A DNA stretch of 11,311 bases. Source: an uncultured Prevotella sp. (lineage in GTDB: Bacteria > Bacteroidota > Bacteroidia > Bacteroidales > Bacteroidaceae). The DNA is taken from NCBI GenBank assembly GCA_900770845.1, contig CAAGLS010000212.1, positions 1 to 11,311 of the forward strand, read 5' to 3'. Shown here piece by piece: positions 5,604 through 11,311 of this stretch (the first letter of the stretch is position 1; each line of letters starts with the position of its first letter). The position numbers and the translations under genes are program-made. Below the pieces are notes generated by a model. That model had not been told where the DNA came from. It did no database searches and worked only from the letters and a program-made list of their open reading frames with translations.

Positions 5604-6589
5604 AAGTACTCGTCACTGGCGCCGCCGGCTTCATAGGCCATGCTTTGGCCAAACTGCTGCTCAAAGAGGGGGCAGAAGTGGTTGGGATAGACAATTTCAC
5701 CCATTATTACAACACGGACCTCAAGCGCGCCCGCCTGGCCGACCTTGGCACAACCGCCAACCAACAGCGATGCGCGGACCGATTCCACTTTGAGATGGTC
5801 GACATCACCAACGCGGAGGCCATCAACGGCTTGTTTGCCGAGCAGGGCTTCACCCATGTCTGCAACCTTGCCGGACAACCCGGCGTGCGCTATTCGCTCG
5901 ACCATCCCATGAGCTACGTGCAGGCCAATGTGGTGGGATTCGTCAATCTGCTCGAAGCCTGCCGCCACCACGGCCGCCCCCGCTTCGTCTACGCCTCGTC
6001 GAGCAGCGTCTACGGCATGCAGGACCACGTGCCTTTCCACGAGGACGACCGCACCGACCATCCCGTGAGCCTCTATGCCGCAACGAAGAAGAGCGACGAG
6101 GTAATGGCCTACGCCTACAGCCAGCTCTTCGGGCTGCAGACCGTGGGGCTGCGCTTCTTCACCGTCTACGGCCCTTGGGGGCGGCCCGACATGGCGCCGC
6201 TGAAGTTTATGAAGGCCATCGACGAGGGCTGTGAGATACAGGTGTACAACCACGGCGACATGCTGCGCGACTTCACCTACATCGACGACATTGTCGAGGG
6301 CGTGGCCCGAGTGCTGCGGGGCGAAGACCGGAGCGACATTCCCGCGCGGATATACAACATCGGCAACTCGGAGCCCGTGCGCCTGCTCGACTTCATCCAA
6401 TGCGTCGAGGCTACTATGGGCAGAAAGGCCAATCTTCGGATGGTGGGCATGCAGCCCGGCGACGTCACCCGCACCTACGCCGACAGCACCGCTCTGCAGC
6501 GTGACTACGGCTACCGGCCGGCCACCGACATCGCCACGGGCATCGCCCACCTGTATGACTGGTTCAAACAATACCGCTCTCTCTTCTAA
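5600..6589 (+). CDS. UDP-glucuronate 4-epimerase (NAD-dependent epimerase/dehydratase)
   Basis: A 329-aa cytosolic short-chain dehydrogenase-type enzyme predicted to interconvert UDP-glucuronate and UDP-galacturonate with bound NAD+. Seen: Rossmann motif GAAGFIG (7-13), ribose-binding D31, AGQPGVRYSLDHP (91-103), SSSSVYG (133-139), catalytic Y159 and K163 in YAATKK, FFTVYGPWGRPDMA (186-199), GDMLRDFTYIDD (219-230) and MQPGDV further on. The GVRYS, PWGRPDMA and MQPGDV segments are typical of the CapI/GAE uronate epimerases rather than GalE. Length is normal. The start overlaps the upstream stop by 4 bases, making it the last gene of the operon. It would supply the uronic acid donor for the GT2 enzyme. 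UDP-GlcA itself must come from a UDP-glucose dehydrogenase not present here. Substrate is well supported by motifs but not proven. Confidence 0.92.
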   Translation: MKVLVTGAAGFIGHALAKLLLKEGAEVVGIDNFTHYYNTDLKRARLADLGTTANQQRCADRFHFEMVDITNAEAINGLFAEQGFTHVCNLAGQPGVRYSLDHPMSYVQANVVGFVNLLEACRHHGRPRFVYASSSSVYGMQDHVPFHEDDRTDHPVSLYAATKKSDEVMAYAYSQLFGLQTVGLRFFTVYGPWGRPDMAPLKFMKAIDEGCEIQVYNHGDMLRDFTYIDDIVEGVARVLRGEDRSDIPARIYNIGNSEPVRLLDFIQCVEATMGRKANLRMVGMQPGDVTRTYADSTALQRDYGYRPATDIATGIAHLYDWFKQYRSLF

Positions 6590-6598
6590 AGACCCAAA

Positions 6599-6653
6599 GA
6601 CCCGCCCCTAACCCAGAGACCCACCCCTAACCCCTCCCTATAAGAGGGAGGGG
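6599..6653 (+). repeat. Repeat B copy 1 with 9-bp hairpin, possible operon end
   Basis: Starts ten bases after the epimerase stop. Two 17-bp near-identical units (GACCCGCCCCTAACCCA at 6599 and GACCCACCCCTAACCCC at 6618) are followed by a perfect stem, CCCCTCCCT (6631-6639) with AGGGAGGGG (6645-6653), loop ATAAG. It could stop or protect the operon transcript, but no T-run follows, so it is not a classical intrinsic terminator. Related copies lie at 6899 and 10921. Confidence 0.6.
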
Positions 6654-6727
6654 AACCCCCAATCGCCCGAAAGATACATACCTTTGATTATATGCAGCGG
6701 ATGCACGCGGCTATCCTTCCTTTGTGT

Positions 6728-6776
6728 TGTCTCGCAAAGGCGCAAAGAACGCAAAGGCCACACCCAATTGCAGGGG
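6728..6776 (+). repeat. Dispersed intergenic repeat A, copy 2
   Basis: 49-bp element differing from copy 1 (343-391) by one base (ACACCC versus ACGCCC). It continues with GGGGCCGTG, shared with copy 3, and is followed 15 bases later by the CCGGCCCTAAA block that copy 3 also has. It lies in a 445-bp gene-free region (6590-7034) together with repeat B copies and the HAD promoter; no other gene is seen there. Confidence 0.85.
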
Positions 6777-6790
6777 CCGTGTAGGTAGGG

Positions 6791-6891
6791 TTAGGGCCGG
6801 CCCTAAAAAGATGTTCGACCGCTTTTCAATCATCCGCATATACAACGAATGCCGACAATATAAGAGGTTGGGTCATTTCTTTAGGGCCGGC
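6791..6891. repeat. 16-bp palindrome and 12-bp inverted repeat pair
   Basis: TTAGGGCCGGCCCTAA (6791-6806) is a perfect palindrome. GCCGGCCCTAAA (6796-6807) recurs inverted as TTTAGGGCCGGC at 6880-6891, enclosing about 72 bp that encodes nothing recognisable. The arrangement resembles a small inverted-repeat element or a MITE remnant, but no clear target-site duplication was found. The same block in direct orientation follows repeat A copy 3 (about 10886-10896). Confidence 0.55.
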
Positions 6892-6898
6892 ATGAGGA

Positions 6899-6928
6899 GA
6901 CCCGCCCCCAAGCCCTCCCTATAAGAGG
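6899..6928 (+). repeat. Repeat B, partial copy 2
   Basis: GACCCGCCCCCAAG followed by CCCTCCCTATAAGAGG (6913-6928). The last 16 bases are identical to 6632-6647 in copy 1. The right arm of the hairpin is degraded here (TAGAGTCC), so this copy can form only a weak stem. Confidence 0.65.
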
Positions 6929-7019
6929 TAGAGTCCTACTGATACCCACTTTGTGGCGCAACGTGGTTAATTATTTTTAATTATCATTGGTTCAAGATAC
7001 ACCGCCTATATATTTTTCG

Positions 7020-7027
7020 TATATTTG
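7020..7027 (+). promoter_or_regulatory. Probable -7 box of the HAD phosphatase gene
   Basis: TATATTTG fits TAnnTTTG within an AT-rich stretch (6968-7027). The best upstream TTGG (6987-6990) is too far away for the normal spacer, so the -33 element is weak. The ATG follows only 7 nt after the box, so the transcript should have almost no leader. Confidence 0.55.
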
Positions 7028-7034
7028 CAAAGAC

Positions 7035-7835
7035 ATGGATAAAAGCTACGCAATATTCAGTGACATAGATGGAACACTTGTGAGCTTCACCACCCACCGC
7101 GTACCCGAGTCGGCTGTGAGAGCCCTGGCTGAAGCCAAGCGGCGAGGCCACCAGTTTTTTATCTCCACGGGGCGTCCACCGCAGTTCATCTTCAATCTGC
7201 AGCAGGTGGAGAGTCTCGTCGACGGCTACATCACCACCAACGGTGCACTGTGCTACGTGGGCCGCGAGGTGGTGTGCGAGTATTGCATCGCCAGGGATGA
7301 CCTGATGGCCTTGGCCAAGGCCAGCGACGAATTGGGATTCGCCATGGTGGTGGCGGGCGAGAAGGACATTGTGGTCTACAACACCAACCCGCTTGTTGAC
7401 AAAGTCTTCTACGAGGGATTGGGAGTGCCCGTGAGCAAATATGGCCACGACCTACGCCTGCTCGACGGCCAGCGCATACTGCAAGTCTCGCCTTTCTTCG
7501 ACGTGGCCACCGAGGCCCGCGTGATGCCGCTGCTCGGCCACTGCGTGTCGAACCGCTGGAATCCGCTCTTCACAGACATCACCAACGACAAGGCCAACAA
7601 GGCCACCGGACTGAAAGCTATGGTACAACACCTAAACATCGACTTGGCCCACACGATAGCATTGGGCGACGGCGGCAACGACGCGCCCATCATCAAGGCA
7701 GCGGGAATCGGCGTGGCCATGGGCAACGCCGACGAAGCCACACGGCGGTGCGCCGACTATGTGACAGCCCACGTTGACGACGACGGGCTGGCCAAAGCCC
7801 TGCGCCACTTCGGGCTGGCCGGAAACGGGGAATAG
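7035..7835 (+). CDS. Cof-type HAD-IIB family hydrolase (sugar/nucleotide phosphatase-like)
   Basis: A 266-aa cytosolic phosphatase of the haloacid dehalogenase superfamily with a type IIB cap. Motif I is D10-I-D-G-T (nucleophile D10, acid/base D12). Motif II is ISTGR (43-47), motif III probably a lysine in the NDKANKATGLK segment preceding motif IV, and motif IV is GDGGND (211-216) with magnesium-binding D212 and D216. All catalytic residues are present. The Cof family dephosphorylates sugar phosphates, flavin mononucleotide, pyridoxal phosphate and similar small molecules; the substrate here cannot be told. The frame is open to 6987, but that ATG precedes the -7 box, so 7035 is preferred. 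The M16 protease follows after 98 bp without a visible promoter, so the two may be co-transcribed. Confidence 0.92.
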   Translation: MDKSYAIFSDIDGTLVSFTTHRVPESAVRALAEAKRRGHQFFISTGRPPQFIFNLQQVESLVDGYITTNGALCYVGREVVCEYCIARDDLMALAKASDELGFAMVVAGEKDIVVYNTNPLVDKVFYEGLGVPVSKYGHDLRLLDGQRILQVSPFFDVATEARVMPLLGHCVSNRWNPLFTDITNDKANKATGLKAMVQHLNIDLAHTIALGDGGNDAPIIKAAGIGVAMGNADEATRRCADYVTAHVDDDGLAKALRHFGLAGNGE

Positions 7836-7933
7836 GCCCGGGAAGCCAAACCGACTGGGCGGACGGCGGGAGAAGACCGGCCGCCGAAAAACCGAAAACA
7901 ACAACTAATCAATAACAACACAACAAAAAAGGT

Positions 7934-10756
7934 ATGAAAATCAAACAACTTCTTCTTTCGGCATTCTTGCTGTTGAGTGGAGGACTGATGGCGTTCGGGC
8001 AGGAAATGACGCTGCCCTTCGACCCCGATGTCCGCACCGGCAAGCTGGCCAATGGTCTGACCTACTACATCAGACACAACAACTGGCCTGAGAACCGCGC
8101 CAACTTCTACATCGCTCAGCGTGTGGGCTCCATCCAGGAGGAGGAGAGCCAGCGCGGTCTGGCCCACTTCCTGGAGCACATGGCCTTCAACGGCAGCGAG
8201 CACTTCAAGGGCAACGCCCTGCTGCGCTACTGCGAGTCGATAGGTGTGCAGTTTGGCGGCGACCTCAACGCCTTCACGGCCATCGACAAGACGGTGTACA
8301 ACATCGACAATGTGCCCACCAACAATCCCAACAACATCGACTCCTGCCTGCTCATCCTGCGCGACTGGTCGTGCGGCCTCTTGCTTGAGCAGGATGAGAT
8401 AGACAAGGAGCGCGGTGTCATCCACGAGGAGTGGCGCATGCGCACCGACGCTGGCAGCCGCATGTTTGAGCGCAACCTCCCGGCCATCTATCCCGGCAGC
8501 AAGTACGGTCTGCGCTACCCCATCGGCCTGATGAGCGTGGTGGACAACTTCAAGCGTAAGGAGCTTGTGGACTACTACCACAAGTGGTATCACCCGTCCA
8601 ACCAGGGCATCATCGTTGTGGGCAACGTTGACGTCGACAAGGTGGAGGCCGAAATCAAGAAGCTCTTCGGCGGCATACAGAACCCGAAGAACGCCGCGCC
8701 CGTGGTGGAGGAGCCTGTGCCCGACAACGCCGCACCCATCGTGGTCGTCGACAAGGACAAGGAGTTCCAGCAGTCCATCGTGGAGGTGATGATCAAGCAG
8801 GACGTGTTCCCCGACAGCATGAAGAACACCCCGCTCTTCTACGTCAACAGCTATCTGAACAGTGCCCTGTGCAAGATGCTCAACGACCGCCTCAACGAGC
8901 GCGCCCTGAAGGCCGACTGCCCATTCGTGGGAGCCAGCGTAAGCTACGGACAGTATATCTACGCCAAGACCAAGGACGCCCTCACCTTAGTGGCCGTGCC
9001 CAAGGACATCTCCCAGACGGCGGCGTCCACCAAGGCCTTGATAGAGGAGCTGCGCCGCGCCCAGCAGTTCGGCTTCACCGCCACGGAATACAAGCGCTAC
9101 CAGCAGGACTACCTGTCGAGCCTCGACAAGATGTACAGCAACAAGGACAAGCGCACCAACACGCAGTACTACCAGGAGATCGTGAACCACTTCTTGGAGA
9201 ATGAGCCCATGCCCGGCATCGAGGTCGACTACCAGCTCATGAAGCAGATGGTGCCGATGATTCCCGTCGAGGCCCTCAACGAAGGCCTCAAGGAGAACTT
9301 CCACGACAACGACTCCAACCTCGTCATCATCAACTTCAACACTGAGAAGGCCGGGGCTGTCTATCCCACCAAGGACCAACTCCTCGGAGCCGTGAAGGAA
9401 GCCCGCGCGGAGCAGCTCACCGCCTACGTGGACAACGTGAAGAACGAGCCGCTGCTGAAGCAGGATCCCAAGGGCGGCAAAATCGTGAAGCAGGAGACCA
9501 ACGACAAGTTTGGCTACACCACGCTCACACTGCAGAACGGTGTGAAGGTGACCTACAAGAAGACCGACTTCAAGAAAGACCAGGTCATCATGACCGCCCA
9601 CGGTGGCGCCGGCTCTTCGGTCTACGACTTCAAGAAGGAGGGCGCCAACCTGAAGCTCTTCGATGAGGCCATCGAGCAGAGCGGACTGGGCGGCTTCAGC
9701 AACAAGCAGCTGGAGAAAGCCCTTGCCGGTGTCATCGCAGGTACAAGCGTGACCATGGGCGGCCGCTACATGAACATCAGCGGCAACTCCACGCCCAAGG
9801 ACCTCCGCACACTCTTCCAGCTCACCTACCTCACCTTCACCAACATCACGAAGGACCAGGAGGAATGGGACAACTTGGTGAAGGCTAAGCAAGTGGAACT
9901 GGCCGAGCGCAAGCTCAGTCCAGATATTGCCTTCTCCGACTCCATCACAAGCACACTCTACGACCACAATGAGCGTCTGGCACCGCTGAACGAGCAGGAC
10001 CTCAAGACCGCATCCTACGACCGCATCCTCGCCATGGCCAAGGAGCGCCTGGCCAACGCACAGGGCTGGGACTTCACTTTCATCGGCAACTTCGACGTGG
10101 ATTCCCTCAAGCAGTTTGCCGTGACCTATTTGGGCTCGCTGCCCTCCAGCAAGAAGGCGGAGAAGGGCAAACGTCTGGCCGACATCATGCCGGGCGTGCG
10201 CAACTGCGACTTCACCCGCAAGATGGAGACTCCCAAGGCCACAGCCGTCATCGTATGGACTTCGCACAAGATTCCCTACACCACCGAGCACAGCATCCAG
10301 GCCGACATCGCCGGACAGATTCTGACGATGGAATATCTGCAGAGCATCCGCGAGGACAGCAGCGCGGCCTACTCCGTGCAGTCGATGGGAGCCATGAGCA
10401 TCGACGAGGACAACTACAGCATGGCAGCCATCCAGGCCATCTGCCCGATGAAGCCTGAGAAGCAGGAGGTGGCCCGCAGGATTCTCTACCAGGAGGTGAG
10501 CGACCTGGCCAAGAGCTGCGACGCCGACAAGCTCGACAAGGTGAAGAAGCTCATGCTCAAGCAGGCCGACGACAACGCCAAGAACAATGGCTACTGGCTC
10601 GGCATCATCAACACATGGCGCCGCTTCGGTGTGGACGACTACACCACCTACAAGAGCCTTGTGGAGGCCCAGACTCCTCAGACAATCCAGAAGTTCATGC
10701 AGGAGCTGCTCAAGTCGGGCGACCATTGCGAGGTGGTCATGCTCCCCGCAGAGTAA
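7934..10756 (+). CDS. Secreted M16 (insulinase/pitrilysin-like) zinc metalloprotease
   Basis: A 940-aa periplasmic or envelope peptidase. A signal peptide is evident (KIK, hydrophobic LLLSAFLLLSGGLMA, likely cut near AFGQ, residues 20-23), without a lipobox cysteine. The N-terminal half has the inverted zinc motif HFLEH (78-82: ligands H78 and H82, catalytic base E81), and the downstream ERGVIHEEW segment supplies the third ligand, E166 by alignment with pitrilysin, with E159 as the secondary glutamate. A second non-catalytic M16 half begins around residue 530 (LTLQNGVKVTYKK). Single-chain, two-half proteins of about 930-940 aa are common in Bacteroidota and usually cleave peptides rather than folded proteins. 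The ATG follows an A-rich leader. It ends 19 bases before a strong terminator. Substrate unknown. Confidence 0.95.
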   Translation: MKIKQLLLSAFLLLSGGLMAFGQEMTLPFDPDVRTGKLANGLTYYIRHNNWPENRANFYIAQRVGSIQEEESQRGLAHFLEHMAFNGSEHFKGNALLRYCESIGVQFGGDLNAFTAIDKTVYNIDNVPTNNPNNIDSCLLILRDWSCGLLLEQDEIDKERGVIHEEWRMRTDAGSRMFERNLPAIYPGSKYGLRYPIGLMSVVDNFKRKELVDYYHKWYHPSNQGIIVVGNVDVDKVEAEIKKLFGGIQNPKNAAPVVEEPVPDNAAPIVVVDKDKEFQQSIVEVMIKQDVFPDSMKNTPLFYVNSYLNSALCKMLNDRLNERALKADCPFVGASVSYGQYIYAKTKDALTLVAVPKDISQTAASTKALIEELRRAQQFGFTATEYKRYQQDYLSSLDKMYSNKDKRTNTQYYQEIVNHFLENEPMPGIEVDYQLMKQMVPMIPVEALNEGLKENFHDNDSNLVIINFNTEKAGAVYPTKDQLLGAVKEARAEQLTAYVDNVKNEPLLKQDPKGGKIVKQETNDKFGYTTLTLQNGVKVTYKKTDFKKDQVIMTAHGGAGSSVYDFKKEGANLKLFDEAIEQSGLGGFSNKQLEKALAGVIAGTSVTMGGRYMNISGNSTPKDLRTLFQLTYLTFTNITKDQEEWDNLVKAKQVELAERKLSPDIAFSDSITSTLYDHNERLAPLNEQDLKTASYDRILAMAKERLANAQGWDFTFIGNFDVDSLKQFAVTYLGSLPSSKKAEKGKRLADIMPGVRNCDFTRKMETPKATAVIVWTSHKIPYTTEHSIQADIAGQILTMEYLQSIREDSSAAYSVQSMGAMSIDEDNYSMAAIQAICPMKPEKQEVARRILYQEVSDLAKSCDADKLDKVKKLMLKQADDNAKNNGYWLGIINTWRRFGVDDYTTYKSLVEAQTPQTIQKFMQELLKSGDHCEVVMLPAE

Positions 10757-10775
10757 TCCCCCATTGTAACATACC

Positions 10776-10818
10776 AAGACGGGCGATGCGTCAACTCCGA
10801 CGCATCGCCCGTCTTTTA
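10776..10818 (+). terminator. Strong intrinsic terminator after the M16 protease
   Basis: AAGACGGGCGATGCGTC (10776-10792) pairs perfectly over 17 bp with its reverse complement at 10799-10815, with loop AACTCC, followed by TTTATA. It begins 19 bases after the protease stop. Because the arms start and end with AA/TT, it could also act on the opposite strand against transcription from the convergent Rpn-type gene. Confidence 0.9.
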
Positions 10819-10829
10819 TATAGAGCCAA

Positions 10830-10876
10830 TGTCTCGCAAAGGCAAGGAACGCAAAGGCCACACCCAATTGCAGGGG
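10830..10876 (+). repeat. Dispersed intergenic repeat A, copy 3
   Basis: A 47-bp copy of the element at 343 and 6728, with a 2-base deletion (GGCAAGGAAC instead of GGCGCAAAGAAC). It is followed by GGCCGTG and then by GTGCCGGCCCTAAAGGGG, so the composite A plus CCGGCCCTAAA unit is shared with copy 2. It begins 15 bases after the terminator stem. Confidence 0.8.
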
Positions 10877-10920
10877 CCGTGCCTCGTGCCGGCCCTAAAG
10901 GGGACTCTCCCCTAACCCCA

Positions 10921-10969
10921 AGACCCACTCCCTACCCTTCCCTAAGAGGAATGGGTAGGTGGTGGGTCT
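10921..10969 (+). repeat. Repeat B copy 3, long imperfect hairpin
   Basis: AGACCCAC (10921-10928) pairs with GTGGGTCT (10962-10969), CCTACCC (10931-10937) with GGGTAGG (10953-10959), and TTCC with GGAA inside, around a CTAAGA loop: 19 pairs with small bulges. The CCCCTAACCCCAAGACCC lead-in and the CCCT-TAAGAGG core relate it to 6599-6653. The rest of the gap to 11127 holds no recognisable gene or promoter; a weak stem is possible at 11070-11106. Confidence 0.6.
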
Positions 10970-11127
10970 GTCTGTAGGGGGCGTGTAGGTTGGATACGGT
11001 TCACACTCCTGCAATTGCTGGGGACTCGCTTGGATGTTTACGGGGTTTACAATATCCTGTCTATGTAAGGTAGGAGGAAGAAAAAGAGGGGGGGCTCCTG
11101 TCCTACAGCCTCATCTGTCTCTCCTTC

Positions 11128-11311
11128 TTATAGCAGGGCTATTTCCTCTGCCCTCAGGCCTGTAAACTGCATGATGAGCTTGTCGTCCATTCCGCTCTGT
11201 TTCATCTTCCGTGCTGTTTCTTTCATGGCTTCGGCGCGACCCTCGGCGCGACCCTCAGCGCGACCCTCGGCACGACCTTCGGCGCGACCCTCGGCACGAC
11301 CCTCAGCGCGA
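11128..11311 (-). CDS. Rpn-family recombination-promoting nuclease/putative transposase, C-terminal end (partial)
   Basis: The last 60 codons of a minus-strand gene whose 5' part lies beyond the window; the TAA stop is at 11128-11130. The visible protein is six RAEG tetrapeptides plus RAEA, then METARK-like helix sequence MKETARKMKQSGMDDK, then LIMQFTGLRAEEIALL. This RAEG-repeat plus 'TGL..EEI..L' ending is typical of Rpn (PD-(D/E)XK nuclease family transposase) proteins of Bacteroidota. The nuclease domain itself is not in view, so the assignment rests on the tail alone. The repeats are encoded by a 12-bp DNA tandem repeat. Convergent with the M16 protease gene. Confidence 0.8.
   Translation of the reverse strand, partial: RAEGRAEGRAEGRAEGRAEGRAEGRAEAMKETARKMKQSGMDDKLIMQFTGLRAEEIALL
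11222..11310 (-). repeat. 12-bp tandem repeat encoding RAEG units
   Basis: About seven near-identical 12-bp units (minus strand CGC-GCC-GAG-GGT with third-position changes such as CGT, GCT, GAA) run in frame to the window edge. Unit length is a multiple of three, so slippage changes copy number without breaking the frame. The array probably continues beyond 11311. Confidence 0.85.

Noticed and set aside
5585..6571. 328-codon minus-strand frame opposite the epimerase
   Set aside because: Antisense shadow; the epimerase motifs on the plus strand are unambiguous.
7836..7933. Terminator between the HAD and M16 genes
   Set aside because: GGCGG/CCGCC pairing is possible around 7860-7887, but the stem is short and broken and A, not T, follows; the two genes may be co-transcribed.
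8987..10867. Long open frame (626 codons) on the minus strand opposite the M16 protease
   Set aside because: It is the antisense shadow of a clear GC-rich protease gene. Its translation is rich in V, L, H and G with no family resemblance, and the plus-strand frame has all expected motifs.

Overview
The window looks like chromosomal DNA of a Bacteroidota species, most likely a Prevotella/Segatella-type organism. Four places fit the Bacteroidota promoter consensus (TTTG, about 19 nt, TAnnTTTG), and two of these (429-459 and 2360-2390) are complete matches with the ideal 19-nt spacer. Ribosome-binding sites of the Shine-Dalgarno type are mostly absent. The genes (insulinase-type M16 protease, LABN-domain membrane protein, pyridoxamine kinase, Rpn-type nuclease with an RAEG-repeat tail) are typical of this group. 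Coding DNA is GC-rich, while promoter regions are AT-rich. Species assignment is inference.

Layout. 1-478: non-coding, repeat-rich stretch with palindromes, a 22-bp tandem repeat, a degenerate array of four GGTTGA boxes spaced exactly 32 bp, and copy 1 of a dispersed repeat. 429-1375: one promoter driving tRNA-Arg(CCU) and, 30 nt later, an ADP-ribosylglycohydrolase. 1468-2323: a pyridoxal/pyridoxamine kinase with its own -7 box. 2360-6589: a four-gene operon behind a consensus promoter: GT39/ArnT-like membrane glycosyltransferase, GT2 polyprenyl-phosphate glycosyltransferase, tandem-LABN membrane protein, and UDP-glucuronate 4-epimerase. 6590-7034: non-coding, with hairpin repeats and copy 2 of the dispersed repeat. 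7035-10756: a Cof-type HAD phosphatase that may be leaderless, then a secreted 940-aa M16 zinc protease ending in a strong intrinsic terminator. 10819-11127: copy 3 of the dispersed repeat and another hairpin repeat. 11128-11311: the 3' end of an Rpn-family nuclease on the minus strand, cut by the window edge.

How the genes work together. The 2445-6589 operon reads as a complete lipid-linked sugar pathway. The epimerase would supply UDP-galacturonate, the soluble GT2 enzyme would load the uronic acid onto undecaprenyl phosphate, the LABN protein (3+1+3 helices, SWEET-like) could move the lipid-linked sugar across the inner membrane, and the GT39 enzyme would transfer it to a periplasmic acceptor such as lipid A, another glycolipid or protein. 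The enzyme families are well supported. The sugar identity, the flippase role and the acceptor are inference. This cassette is the best candidate in the window for a poorly described system. The remaining genes are housekeeping or accessory and show no obvious link to one another.
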